The notes under the pieces: generated by a model
Told to the model about the DNA's origin: nothing
The model's input: only the letters and a program-made list of their open reading frames with translations
Database searches by the model: none
Shown: one piece after another, positions 15,701 through 24,770 of the stretch
Layout: each line of letters opens with the position of its first letter
How positions within the stretch are numbered: the first letter of the stretch is position 1
Made by a program: the position numbers and the translations under genes
NCBI RefSeq assembly: GCF_028657195.3
Contig: NZ_JANCPR020000025.1
Span: 1 to 64,000, forward strand
Direction: 5' to 3'
DNA length: 64,000 nt
Source of the DNA: Streptomyces iconiensis
GTDB lineage: Bacteria > Actinomycetota > Actinomycetes > Streptomycetales > Streptomycetaceae

Positions 15701-16760
15701 GGACGCCGCCTTTCTGTGCTGTGTCCGTCTTCTGCCCTGTGTCCGCTGGTCCTGACGTTCCTTCGGGGCCCATTGTCTGTGCCGCGCCCGTCGTTCGTGC
15801 CGCGTCCGCCGCCTGTGCCGCGTCCGCCGCCTGTGCCGCGCCCGTCGCCTGTGCCGCGCCCGTCGTCTCCTGTCCTGCTGCCTCGCGGGCACGCCGCCGT
15901 CGTGCCCGTTCCCAGGCGGGGTTGATGCGGGGGATGGCGGCGAGCAGCGTCTTGGTGTACGGGTGCCGGGGGTTGCCGAACACCTCGTCGCGCGTGCCCT
16001 GTTCGACGAGGACACCGTCCTTCATGACCAGTACGCGGTCGGCGATCTGGCGGACGACGGCGAGGTCGTGCGCGATGAACAGGTAGGAGTAGCCACTCTC
16101 CCTCTGCAACTGCCGCAGCAGGTTGATCACTTGGGCCTGCACCGAGACGTCCAGCGCGGAGACGGCCTCGTCGCACACGACCAGCCGGGGTTCGACGGCG
16201 AGGGCCCGCGCGATGCCGATGCGCTGAGCCTGGCCCCCCGAGAACTGCGAGGGGCGCCGTTCCGCGTGCTCGGGTTCCAGGCCGACGCGTTCCAGCAGCC
16301 GCCGGGCGCGCTCGCGGCGCTCCTCCTTGCCGCACACGGACTGGTACGCCAGCGGCGCCGTGATGATGCGCTCGGCGGTGTGCCGGGGGTTGAGCGAGGA
16401 GAAGGGGTCCTGGAAGACGACCTGCACCTCGCCCCGGTAGGCGGCGAGTTCGCTTCCCTTCGCGCGGCTGAGGTCGCGCCCTTCGAACTCCAGGGTTCCG
16501 CCGCTCGGTTCCATCAGCCGTGCCACCAGCCGCGCGGTCGTGGACTTGCCGCTGCCCGACTCGCCGACGAGCGCCACCGTCTCTCCGGGGGCGATGTCGA
16601 AGCTCACGTCGTCGACGGCGGTGAACGCGGTACGGCCGCCCCTGAACGCCCCACGGCTCCGTACGGGGAACGTCTTGGTGAGGTGCAGCGCGCGCAGCAG
16701 CGGCCCGTGCGTTCCGGCGGCGGGGCCCGGGGCACGCTCGGGTGCGCTTGTCTCGGTCAA
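15693..16760 (-). CDS. ABC transporter ATPase (DppF/OppF type)
   Basis: About 355 residues. Walker A GESGSGKST, Q-loop VVFQDPFSSLNPR, signature FSGGQAQRIGIARAL, Walker B RLVVCDEAVSALD, and the OppF-type C-terminal block NPRHPYTKTLLAAIP identify one of two peptide-importer ATPases. The last 70 residues are a degenerate Ala/Gln/Thr/Gly repeat (TGAAQA, ADAAQA) that is unlikely to be functional. The start is TTG at 16760, overlapping the upstream stop (TTGA) and preceded by AAGGAG; earlier in-frame codons translate to non-conserved sequence within the upstream gene. Confidence 0.9.
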   Translation of the reverse strand: MTETSAPERAPGPAAGTHGPLLRALHLTKTFPVRSRGAFRGGRTAFTAVDDVSFDIAPGETVALVGESGSGKSTTARLVARLMEPSGGTLEFEGRDLSRAKGSELAAYRGEVQVVFQDPFSSLNPRHTAERIITAPLAYQSVCGKEERRERARRLLERVGLEPEHAERRPSQFSGGQAQRIGIARALAVEPRLVVCDEAVSALDVSVQAQVINLLRQLQRESGYSYLFIAHDLAVVRQIADRVLVMKDGVLVEQGTRDEVFGNPRHPYTKTLLAAIPRINPAWERARRRRAREAAGQETTGAAQATGAAQAADAAQAADAARTTGAAQTMGPEGTSGPADTGQKTDTAQKGGVHE

Positions 16761-17707
16761 CGGTCCGCTCCTTCGCCGGGCACATGAGGGGAAGCATGAC
16801 TGGGCACCTGAAGGGACTTGAGGTCTCCGATGTCGTCGTCCATGCGGGGCACGCTGTCCAGCAGGGCCGAGGTGTACGGGTGGCGCGGGTCGCTGAACAG
16901 CCGCTCGGCCTCCGCGTATTCGACGCAGGACCCTGAGCGCATGACGAGGACACGCTGTGCCAGGCCCGCGACCACCGCGAGATCGTGGGTGATGAAGATC
17001 ATCCCGTTTCCGGTGTGTTCCTGAAGCTCGGCGAGGAGCCGCAGGATCTCCGCCTGGACGGTCACGTCCAGGGCCGTCGTCGGTTCGTCGGCGATCAGCA
17101 GGCTGGGCGAGCACACCAGGGCCATGGCGATCGTGATCCGCTGCCGCTGCCCTCCCGAGAACTGGTGCGGATAGTGCCGCACCCTGCGTGCGGCGTCGGG
17201 GATGCCGACCCGCTCCATGGCCTCGACCGCCACCCGGCGGGCCGCGGCGCGGCCTCCTTTCTCGTGCGCGAGATACGCCTCCTCGATCTGGAGGCCGACG
17301 GTGTAGTAAGGGTTCAGCGAGGAGAGCGGGTCCTGGAAGACCATGGCGACCTCGTTGCCCCGTACGGACCGCAGCGCGCCGTCCGACAGGTTCAGAAGCT
17401 CCCGGCCGCGCAGCCGGACGCTGCCGCTCACCCCGGCTCCGCGGGGAAGCAGGCCCATGAGGGCGAGGCTCGTCAGCGACTTCCCCGACCCCGATTCGCC
17501 GACGAGCGCCACGGTCTCGTTCTCGCCGACGGTGAAGGAGATGTCCTTGACGAGCTGTCTGCTGCCCCCGTGCGAGGGGAGGCTCACGCAGAGGTCCTCC
17601 ACGACGAGCAGGTCAGCGTTGCCGCCGGAAGCGCTGGTGGCGGCAGGGGTGGCGGCTGCCACGGCGGTGGCGGTGCCGGCGGTGCTGTCCTTTCGCGGTG
17701 TGCTCAT
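16757..17707 (-). CDS. ABC transporter ATPase (DppD/OppD type)
   Basis: 316 residues: Walker A GESGSGKSL, Q-loop MVFQDPLSSLNPYYTVG, signature FSGGQRQRITIAMAL, Walker B LLIADEPTTALD, and the C-terminal DPRHPYTSALLDSVP. It is the second nucleotide-binding subunit of the importer. The first 25 residues are an Ala/Thr-rich leader. ATG at 17707 overlaps the permease stop by four bases (ATGA). Confidence 0.92.
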   Translation of the reverse strand: MSTPRKDSTAGTATAVAAATPAATSASGGNADLLVVEDLCVSLPSHGGSRQLVKDISFTVGENETVALVGESGSGKSLTSLALMGLLPRGAGVSGSVRLRGRELLNLSDGALRSVRGNEVAMVFQDPLSSLNPYYTVGLQIEEAYLAHEKGGRAAARRVAVEAMERVGIPDAARRVRHYPHQFSGGQRQRITIAMALVCSPSLLIADEPTTALDVTVQAEILRLLAELQEHTGNGMIFITHDLAVVAGLAQRVLVMRSGSCVEYAEAERLFSDPRHPYTSALLDSVPRMDDDIGDLKSLQVPSHASPHVPGEGADR

Positions 17708-18699
17708 GGCGACGTGGTCCTCACCCTCGGGTCGAGTGCGCTGTAGAGAAGGTCGACGATCACGTTCCCGAAGACGGCGAAGAAGGCGGCGAGCAGCGTG
17801 ACAGCCATGATCACCGGCTGGTCGTTCTTCGCGATCGAGTCGGCCGCCATCTTGCCGATGCCGTTGAGGCCGAACACCTTCTCCGTGATCAGCGCACCGC
17901 CGAGCAGCCCGGCGAAGTCCATGCCGAAGACGGTGACGACCGGGGTGAGCGAGGGCCGCAGCGCGTGCCGCCGCAGCAGCAGAGGACGGCTGATCCCCTT
18001 CGCCCTGGCCGTGCGCAGGAAGTTCTCGGAGAGCGTGTCGATGACGTTGGCCCGGGTCAGCCGGGCGTACATGCTCGCGTAGACGAGGGCGAGCACGGTC
18101 CAGGGCATGAGGTACGACTGGAACCACAGGAACGGGTCCGCCGAGAAAGACACGGCCGAGGGGAACGGCAGGATCTGGAACCTGACGACGAGGAAGTACT
18201 GGAGCACCAGCGCCAGCACGTAGTTGGGCACGGCGACACCGCCCAGAGCCAGCGTCATGGAGGCGCGGTCCCACCACGTGCCCTGCTTGACGGCCCCCAG
18301 CAGCCCCGCGCCGACACCGATGAGCAGCCAGAGAACGGCCGCGCCCACCGTCACGGTGACGCTGACCGGAAGCCGGCCGGTCATCATGTGCCAGACGGAC
18401 TCGTTGGTCTGGAAGCTGTAGCCGAAGCACGGTGCCTCGCAGCGGATGGCCGTGGCGCCCGTCCCGTAGTCCCGGCCGGCGAACAGCCCGCTGACGAAGT
18501 GCCAGAACTGCGTCAGCAGCGGCTCGTTGAGCCCCAGCGTGTCCCGGATCGAGTCGATGCGCTCGGGCGTGCAGGTCTTTCCGCAGATGGAGACGGCGGG
18601 ATCGGCGGACAGGCTGAAGAAGATGAAGTACGTGAACAGGCAGATGGCGGCCAGGAGCAGAACGACGGCGGTCAGACGACCGAGCAGATATCGGGCCAT
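17704..18699 (-). CDS. ABC transporter permease (DppB/OppB type)
   Basis: 331-residue inner-membrane permease with an N-terminal helix (MARYLLGRLTAVVLLLAAIC), a large outer loop containing four cysteines and a further block of about five helices. The cytoplasmic coupling loop NFLRTARAKGISRPLLLRRHALRPSL, typical of the binding-protein-dependent permease family, is present (quoted in part). It pairs with the DppC-type permease encoded just upstream, whose stop meets this start. Peptide, nickel and oligosaccharide importers share this fold, so cargo is inferred from the neighbours. Confidence 0.9.
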   Translation of the reverse strand: MARYLLGRLTAVVLLLAAICLFTYFIFFSLSADPAVSICGKTCTPERIDSIRDTLGLNEPLLTQFWHFVSGLFAGRDYGTGATAIRCEAPCFGYSFQTNESVWHMMTGRLPVSVTVTVGAAVLWLLIGVGAGLLGAVKQGTWWDRASMTLALGGVAVPNYVLALVLQYFLVVRFQILPFPSAVSFSADPFLWFQSYLMPWTVLALVYASMYARLTRANVIDTLSENFLRTARAKGISRPLLLRRHALRPSLTPVVTVFGMDFAGLLGGALITEKVFGLNGIGKMAADSIAKNDQPVIMAVTLLAAFFAVFGNVIVDLLYSALDPRVRTTSP

Positions 18700-19646
18700 C
18701 AGCGGGCTCCCTGGGCATCGGTGACCGCGCGCAACCGGTCACCCAGCACGGTCAGCGACAGCACGGTGGAGAAGAGCAGGGCGCCGGGGATCACGAAGAA
18801 CATCGGGTCGACGGCGTACCAGGACACGGACGTCGAGATCATCTGCCCCCAGGACGGGGTCGGCGGTGACACACCGACGCCCAGGAAGGACAGCCCGGCC
18901 TCCGTGCCGATGTAGCCGGGCACCGCGAGGGTGACCATCACGATCACCGAGCTGCGCAGGTTCGGCAGGATTTCGCGGAAGAGGACCGCGGCGCTCCTGG
19001 CGCCCGAAGCGTGTGCCGCCTCCACGAACTCCCTGCCGGCCAGCGTCATGGTCTGCGCGCGGATGACCCGCGCGAAGTAGGGCCAGCCGAACAGGCTGAT
19101 GACGGCGACCAGCAGCACCGACCTGTTGCCCGAGGGCACGGAGGACAGGATCGCAATCATGAAGATGAGCGCGGGGAAGCTCATGAGGAAATCCATCAGG
19201 CGCGAGACGACCTGGTCGACCCAGCCCTTGAAGTACCCGGCCGTCATGCCGAGCACGACGCCGAGGCAGCCGGTGAGCACCGTCGAGGACAGCGCGATCG
19301 TCAACGACACCCGCGCGCCGTACAGGACGCGGGCGAGGATGTCCCTCCCGTTCTGCGGCTCGACCCCCAGGGGGTGTTCCGCGCTGATGCCGCCGAGCGC
19401 CCCGTGCGGGACGCCGCCGAGGTGGGAGTCGAGCGCGGCGGAGTCGAAGGTGTAGGGCCCGTTCCCCGTCAGCTGCGACACGAGCGGCGCGCACAGCGCC
19501 AACAGGCAGAGCAGCAGCAGGAATCCGGTACTGATCACGGCGGTACGGTCCCGCAGCAGCGCCCGCGTGAGGGAGCCTCCTGCCGGCGGCGGCGGGGCGG
19601 GCGGCGCTGCCGTTCCCGGTTCGGGAAGCGCGGTGGTGGCGGTCAT
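18699..19646 (-). CDS. ABC transporter permease (DppC/OppC type)
   Basis: 315 residues with the DppC layout: a Pro-rich cytoplasmic start, a first helix (AVISTGFLLLLCLLALCAPL), an outer loop containing the HPLGVEPQNGRDILARVLYGARVSL block (quoted only to identify OppC-type proteins), and a bundle of helices with the coupling loop EFVEAAHASGARSAAVLFREI. ATG at 19646 is fused to the upstream stop as TGATG, so it is translated together with the binding protein. Confidence 0.9.
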   Translation of the reverse strand: MTATTALPEPGTAAPPAPPPPAGGSLTRALLRDRTAVISTGFLLLLCLLALCAPLVSQLTGNGPYTFDSAALDSHLGGVPHGALGGISAEHPLGVEPQNGRDILARVLYGARVSLTIALSSTVLTGCLGVVLGMTAGYFKGWVDQVVSRLMDFLMSFPALIFMIAILSSVPSGNRSVLLVAVISLFGWPYFARVIRAQTMTLAGREFVEAAHASGARSAAVLFREILPNLRSSVIVMVTLAVPGYIGTEAGLSFLGVGVSPPTPSWGQMISTSVSWYAVDPMFFVIPGALLFSTVLSLTVLGDRLRAVTDAQGAR

Positions 19647-21448
19647 CAGGCCCTCCGGTCCGGGTCGGCCAGCCCTACGGAGACGAAGTCGATGCCGCCG
19701 GCGAGCACCGGGTGTTTGTAGGCGCCCGCGATGTTCCCGCCGACGAGGTTGACGGACTTCTCGTAGACCAGCGGCACGATCGGCGCATCCCGCATGATCT
19801 TGGCGTCCAGCGCGCCGAACGCGTCGTTCTGCTCGTCCACGTCCTTGAGCGCCGACGCCCTGTCGATGGCGGCGTTGATGCCGGGGTCGTTGAGCTGTGC
19901 GAGGTTCTGATTGCCCTTGGACACGATGTTGCGGCCGTCGAACAGGGGCGGCAGGAAGGTGATTCCGGCCGCCCAGTCGGGACACCAGCCCGTCACGGCC
20001 GCGTCGTGCTGCTGCGCGGGCGAGGCGATCACCTCGTAGAACGTGGCGGTGTCGATGATGTTCACCTTCACCTTGATCCCGAGCGGGGCCAGGGACTGCT
20101 GCAGTGCCTCGGCCGTGGCGCGCATCACGGGCGCCTCCCTGGTGTCCAGGGTGAGCGAGAAGCCCTTGCTCACCCCGGCGGACTTCAGCAGCTTCCGCGC
20201 CTTGTCCAGATCGCCCCGCTGCCCGTCGGTGGCGTACAGGTCGGTGCCCTTCCTGCCGCTGATCGTGGGGGGCTGGATCGAGGTGGCCGGGTCGGCCTTC
20301 GTGGCGCCGCCGAAGGCGTTCACGATCGACTGCTTGTTGACGGCGTAGTTGAGGGCGCGGCGTACGCGCACGTCACCGAGCTTGCCCTTCTTGGTGTTCA
20401 GCGACATGTAGGTGGTGCAGCCCATCAGCCCGGAGAGCGTGCGCCGACGCGTCTCCTTGTCCTGTATCCGGGAGATGGTGGCCGGCTGAATGGCGTCGGC
20501 GATGGCGTTGACGTCCTCGCCGCGCGCCGAGAGCATCCGCTCGTCGATGGTGGCCGGGTCGAGGCCGAAGGTCCACTCGAAGCCGTCGGGCCGGGCGGTA
20601 CGCACCTCGTCCGTTGCCTCGCTCCAGAACTTGTTGCGCACCAGCTTGATCCTGGCGCCCGCCTCGTACGCCGCGACCTGGTACGGGCCCGAGGCGATCG
20701 GCTGCTTGTCGAACTCCGAGCGCGCTCCCGTACCGCGCGGGAACGGGGTGAAGACCGGCTGTGCCACCGCGCTGCCGAAGTCCGCGTAGGACTGCTTGAG
20801 ATGGAAGACCACGGTGCGGCTGTCCGGGGTGTCGATGCGGGGCGAGGAACCTTTCGACCTGTAAGGACCCCGGTAGCCCTTGGGAGCGGCGATGAGCTGC
20901 TTGGCGTAGGGGGAGCCGATCCCGATCTCAGGGTCCCAGGCACGGGAGATGCCGAACTTCACATCGGCGCTGGTGATGGCCTTGCCGTTCTGGAACCGCG
21001 GCCCTTTGCGCAGGGTGAAGGTCCAGGTGCGGCCCCCGTCGGAGGGGCGCCCGGTGTCGGTTGCCAGGTCGGGCACCACCTCGGTCCCGGCCTTGCCGGG
21101 CGCGGCGCGCTGGGTGGTGAGGGTGCGGTAGACGAGCCGGTAGAAATTGTTGACCCCCGCGTCGAAGCCCTGCGCCGGGTCGAGGTGCGAGAAGGCCGTG
21201 GAGGACAGCACGCGTACGGTCCCGCCCTTGCCCGGCTCGCCGGCCGGGCCGCCGGCCGAGATCGGCGCCGGCCCCGTGGAGCAGCCGGCGAGCGCGAGCG
21301 CCGTGGCCACCGCGAGCCCAGCCGGCCAGCCACTCCCGCTCCTCACCCGCCCGCTTCCCTGCCGGCGCAGCGGCAGGCGCTGAGGCACGGGCTGAGGCAG
21401 GGTCACGGGAGCGGGGGAGCTGTCACCCCGCGCCATGGCGCTCACCAC
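19646..21448 (-). CDS. extracellular solute-binding lipoprotein, family 5 (OppA/DppA type)
   Basis: About 600 residues. A long basic start, a hydrophobic stretch and the lipobox LALAGC (lipidated Cys56 if GTG at 21448 is used) mark a membrane-anchored lipoprotein. The family 5 fold follows: GGTVRVLSS near the start, the signature GRTWTFTLRKGPRFQNGKAI, and a C-terminal NLVGGNIAG. It should capture the importer's substrate outside the membrane. Family 5 proteins bind oligopeptides, but some bind glycosides. With GH127 next to it, glycosylated hydroxyproline or Hyp-peptides are the favoured ligand (inference). ATG at 21436 is an alternative start with one less overlap. Confidence 0.88.
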   Translation of the reverse strand: MVSAMARGDSSPAPVTLPQPVPQRLPLRRQGSGRVRSGSGWPAGLAVATALALAGCSTGPAPISAGGPAGEPGKGGTVRVLSSTAFSHLDPAQGFDAGVNNFYRLVYRTLTTQRAAPGKAGTEVVPDLATDTGRPSDGGRTWTFTLRKGPRFQNGKAITSADVKFGISRAWDPEIGIGSPYAKQLIAAPKGYRGPYRSKGSSPRIDTPDSRTVVFHLKQSYADFGSAVAQPVFTPFPRGTGARSEFDKQPIASGPYQVAAYEAGARIKLVRNKFWSEATDEVRTARPDGFEWTFGLDPATIDERMLSARGEDVNAIADAIQPATISRIQDKETRRRTLSGLMGCTTYMSLNTKKGKLGDVRVRRALNYAVNKQSIVNAFGGATKADPATSIQPPTISGRKGTDLYATDGQRGDLDKARKLLKSAGVSKGFSLTLDTREAPVMRATAEALQQSLAPLGIKVKVNIIDTATFYEVIASPAQQHDAAVTGWCPDWAAGITFLPPLFDGRNIVSKGNQNLAQLNDPGINAAIDRASALKDVDEQNDAFGALDAKIMRDAPIVPLVYEKSVNLVGGNIAGAYKHPVLAGGIDFVSVGLADPDRRA

Positions 21449-23511
21449 CGCCTGATCCAGACGCGCATGGCCGCCGCCTCACGGTTGCCCCACAGGAAGT
21501 AGGGGATGAACGCGGCCTCTTCCACCGAGGGCTCCTCAGCGGGCGCCGACGTATGCGCCTGTAGCGTCGCCAGCGAGGGGTACAGCTCGTCGCCGGGCGC
21601 CGCGGAAACCGTCAGCGGAAGCTCCAGCGCGACGCTTTCCGGCTCCCCGGGCAGCGCGGGCCCGTCCTGCCGTACCCGCGCTCCGGCGAGCGCCTCGGGC
21701 CTGAGCAGCAGCCGTTCCATGTCCACGGGCGCGTCGTGCTGCTCCAGGCAGTAGACGAGCGGGCCGCGGCAGAGCGCCGCCGCACCGCGCGTCGCGTCCA
21801 GCGAGGGGTGCGAGCCGTGCAGCCGCGCCGGCATGGGCAGCACGAGCCGCAGCTCGTCGCCCGCGCGCCACCGGCGCCGCACGGACAGCACGTCGTCCCG
21901 GACCTCCTCCTCCACCGGGGCGCCGTTCACCGTCGCCCGTACCCGTCCACAGGTCCAGCCGGGTACGCGCAGGTCGATCCGGTACGGGGCGTCAGGGGCG
22001 CGCTCGATGCCGACGCGCACCTCGTCCTCCCACGGGTACTCCGTGCGCACGGTCAGCGCCACGGACTCCGTCTCGACACGCGCGTCGGCGTACAGCGCGA
22101 GCAGCAGCCGCCCGGGGCGCTCCAGCGCGATGTAGTCCGCGAGCTGGGCGATCCAGCGCACGACGTTGGGCGGGCAGCAGGGGCAGCGGAACCAGGACCG
22201 GCGCAGCAGTTCGCCGCCTGCCTCGGCGCCGCTGCGCTGCTCGTGGTCCGTACGGCGCTGGAGCGGGTTGTCGTAGAAGAACTCCGTGCCGTCGGCCGAC
22301 AGACCGACGGCGAAGGCGTTGTAGAGCACCCGCTCGAACACATCGAGGTAGCCGGTCTCCTCCGTCGCCAGGAACATCCGCCATGCCCACTGCATGGTGC
22401 CGATCGCGGCGCACGACTCGCTGTACGCGCGTTCCGAGGGCAGTTCGTACCGGTCGCCGATCGCCTCGTCGGAGTGCCGGGCACCGAGCCCGCCCGTGAG
22501 GTAGAGCTTGCTCGCGACCATGTCGTGCCACAGGCGCCGCAGCGGCCCGAGCAGCGTCGGGTCGGCGTACTCCAGCGCCACGTCGGCCGCGCCCGCTGCC
22601 AGGTACACCATGCGTACCGCGTGGCCTGTGACGGAGGGCAGGTCCCGGAGCGGAACGTGGTCCTGGAAGTACTCGGGCGGGAAGTGGCTGTACCGGACGG
22701 TGCCGTGGCCCCTGCGGTCGACGAACAGCTGGGCCTGCCGCAGATACGCCGCTTCCCCGGTTTCGCGGTACAGCTCCACCAGCGCCATCTCGACTTCCGG
22801 ATGCCCGCAGACCTCGGCCTTCCCTTCGGGGCCGAAGAGCCGCACCACGAGGTCGGCGAAGCGTACGGCGACTGCGAGCAACCGCCCGTCGCCCAGCTGC
22901 CTGTTGGCTGCCACAGCGGCCTGGACGAGGTGCCCGAGGTTGTACAGCTCGTGCCCCCAGGCCAGGTCGCTCCAGGGCTCGCCGGGCGTACCGGGGTGCT
23001 GGTAGTAGGAGTTGAGGTACCCGTCCTCGGCCTGGGCCCGCTCGATCAGCGCGACGCTCTCCTCGTAGAAGGCGCGCAGGGGGCCGTCGGTGCCGTCGGC
23101 GTCCTCGACGCGGTCAGCGTCGTCGGTGCCGGCAGTGCTGGCAGTGGGTCCCCCGTCCCGGGCCAGTTCGTAGGCCAGGCCCTCCAGCGTCTTGTAGACG
23201 TCCGTGTCCAGGAAGGGGTAACTGCCCTGGTACGTCCGGGAGTTGGCGCTTTCCGTGTCGTCGGAGCCGCCGTCACCGCTGCGATCGGCGGCCCCGCGCA
23301 GGTTGTCCAGGTTCCCCGCCGCCCGCAGTTGCCGGATGACGTGCGGAGCGGTCGCCGCGCGGTTGCGGTCCTGCCAGCGCCGGAGCAGCCCGCCCGTGAT
23401 CCGGACGTGCGCCGTGCTGAGCGGGGTGAGGACGCCGGCTGAGGTGCGGACCGCACCTGCCGCACGGACACCGTTGGGGGCCGGGCCTGTCTCGCTGGGT
23501 GGTTTTTGCAT
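21442..23511 (-). CDS. GH127 beta-L-arabinofuranosidase
   Basis: About 689 residues, DUF1680/GH127. The thiolate-zinc active site known from Bifidobacterium HypBA1 is intact: Glu349 (acid/base position), Glu365 and Cys367 in SERAYSESCAAIG, and Cys445-Cys446 in RCPCCPPN; spacings match HypBA1 (Glu322, Glu338, Cys340, Cys417, Cys418) within one residue. It removes terminal beta-L-arabinofuranose, the sugar that decorates hydroxyproline in plant extensins. No signal peptide, so it acts inside the cell on imported glycosides. ATG at 23511 is preferred to one at 23637 because GGAG lies five bases upstream. The stop overlaps the binding-protein start. Confidence 0.9.
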   Translation of the reverse strand: MQKPPSETGPAPNGVRAAGAVRTSAGVLTPLSTAHVRITGGLLRRWQDRNRAATAPHVIRQLRAAGNLDNLRGAADRSGDGGSDDTESANSRTYQGSYPFLDTDVYKTLEGLAYELARDGGPTASTAGTDDADRVEDADGTDGPLRAFYEESVALIERAQAEDGYLNSYYQHPGTPGEPWSDLAWGHELYNLGHLVQAAVAANRQLGDGRLLAVAVRFADLVVRLFGPEGKAEVCGHPEVEMALVELYRETGEAAYLRQAQLFVDRRGHGTVRYSHFPPEYFQDHVPLRDLPSVTGHAVRMVYLAAGAADVALEYADPTLLGPLRRLWHDMVASKLYLTGGLGARHSDEAIGDRYELPSERAYSESCAAIGTMQWAWRMFLATEETGYLDVFERVLYNAFAVGLSADGTEFFYDNPLQRRTDHEQRSGAEAGGELLRRSWFRCPCCPPNVVRWIAQLADYIALERPGRLLLALYADARVETESVALTVRTEYPWEDEVRVGIERAPDAPYRIDLRVPGWTCGRVRATVNGAPVEEEVRDDVLSVRRRWRAGDELRLVLPMPARLHGSHPSLDATRGAAALCRGPLVYCLEQHDAPVDMERLLLRPEALAGARVRQDGPALPGEPESVALELPLTVSAAPGDELYPSLATLQAHTSAPAEEPSVEEAAFIPYFLWGNREAAAMRVWIRRW

Positions 23512-23735
23512 CTGTTCTCCAGGAGGGCGGGGGGAGTTGGGGAGATCCAGGGATTTACGGGCAGCACGGCGTGCCACGGCGGCCACCGTCGCGCCGCCCG
23601 TACCCGGGGTCGGGAGCGAAGGCGTGGGCGTGGACATGCGTGCGGAGTGGGGTGTGTGCGGCGTGGAGCGATTACGGCGTGGAGCGTGGGCGTGGCTCCG
23701 GGGTGCGGCTGGGGTGTGCCGTCAGGGGGACGGCG

Positions 23736-23763
23736 CCGGCCGGGAGGGTCGGCTCCCGGCCGG
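23736..23763 (-). terminator. 11-bp perfect hairpin after the epimerase gene
   Basis: CCGGCCGGGAG (23736-23746) and CTCCCGGCCGG (23753-23763) form a perfect 11-bp stem with a six-base loop, five bases downstream of the hydroxyproline epimerase stop. No T-run follows. It may terminate or partly attenuate the catabolic transcript before the GH127-importer half. The 257-bp gap up to 23768 could also hold a second promoter, though I see no convincing one. Confidence 0.6.
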
Positions 23764-23768
23764 GCCGT

Positions 23769-24770
23769 TCAGAGGACGAACCCGTGGGGGAACGGGTCGT
23801 CGGGGTCCAGCAGATAGTTCGCCGTACCGGTGATCCACGCCCGCCCTGTGAACTCCGGTACCACGGCGGGCTGTTCGCCCACCATGGCCGTGTCCACGAG
23901 GCGTCCGGTGAAGCGGGTGCCGATGAAGGACTCGTTGACGAACTCGGTGTGCAGCGGCAGTTCGCCGCGCGCGTGGAGCTGTGCCATACGGGCCGAGGTC
24001 CCGGTGCCGCAGGGTGAGCGGTCGAACCAGCCGGGATGGATGGCCATGGCGTTGCGCGAGCGCGCCGCGTCCGAACCGGGCGCGAGGAACTGCACGTGCT
24101 TGCAGTCGGCGATCTGGGGGTCGGTCGGATGCCTGGGCGGATTCTTCTCGTTGACCGCCTTCATGATCGACAGCCCCGCGGCCAGGATCTCGTCCTTGCG
24201 CGACCTGTCGAAGGGCAGGCCGGTCTGTGCCAGCTCCGCGATGGCGTAGAAGTTGCCGCCGTACGCCATGTCGTAGCGGATCTCGCCCAGCCCCGGCACC
24301 TCGACGGAGGCGTCCCGCTGCGCGAGGAAAGCGGGCACGTTGCGCAGGGTGACATGCCGGGCAGCGCCGTCCTCAACGGCCACCCGTGCCTCGATCAGCC
24401 CGGCCGGAGTGTCCAGGCGCACCACGGTCTCCGGCTCGCTCACCTCGACCATCCCGGTCTCCACCAGCACCGTGGCGACCCCGATGGTGCCGTGCCCGCA
24501 CATCGGCAGAAAGCCGCTGACCTCGACATAGAGCACACCCCAGTCCGCGTCCTGACGGGTCGGCGGCTGGAGGATCGCCCCGCTCATCGCCGGGTGCCCG
24601 CGCGGCTCGTCCACCAGGAAGCGCCGCAGCGTGTCGAGTTCGCGCATCGCGTACACGCGGCGCTCCGCCATGGTGGCTCCCGGAATCGGGGCCACCCCGC
24701 CAGTGACCACCCGGGTGGGCATGCCCTCGGTGTGCGAGTCGACCGCGCTGAGGGTGCGGATCGACCTCAT
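23769..24770 (-). CDS. 4-hydroxyproline 2-epimerase
   Basis: 333-residue proline-racemase family enzyme. Both catalytic cysteines are present: Cys91 in PMCGHGTIGV and Cys254 in SPCGTGTSAR. This supports a two-base racemase/epimerase and argues against the 3-hydroxyproline dehydratase subgroup, where one cysteine is replaced. It should convert trans-4-hydroxy-L-proline to cis-4-hydroxy-D-proline, the first cytoplasmic step of bacterial hydroxyproline use. Context agrees: the next genes upstream encode the deaminase and D-hydroxyproline dehydrogenase subunits. It overlaps the deaminase gene by four bases. Plain proline racemase activity cannot be excluded from sequence alone. Confidence 0.9.
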   Translation of the reverse strand: MRSIRTLSAVDSHTEGMPTRVVTGGVAPIPGATMAERRVYAMRELDTLRRFLVDEPRGHPAMSGAILQPPTRQDADWGVLYVEVSGFLPMCGHGTIGVATVLVETGMVEVSEPETVVRLDTPAGLIEARVAVEDGAARHVTLRNVPAFLAQRDASVEVPGLGEIRYDMAYGGNFYAIAELAQTGLPFDRSRKDEILAAGLSIMKAVNEKNPPRHPTDPQIADCKHVQFLAPGSDAARSRNAMAIHPGWFDRSPCGTGTSARMAQLHARGELPLHTEFVNESFIGTRFTGRLVDTAMVGEQPAVVPEFTGRAWITGTANYLLDPDDPFPHGFVL

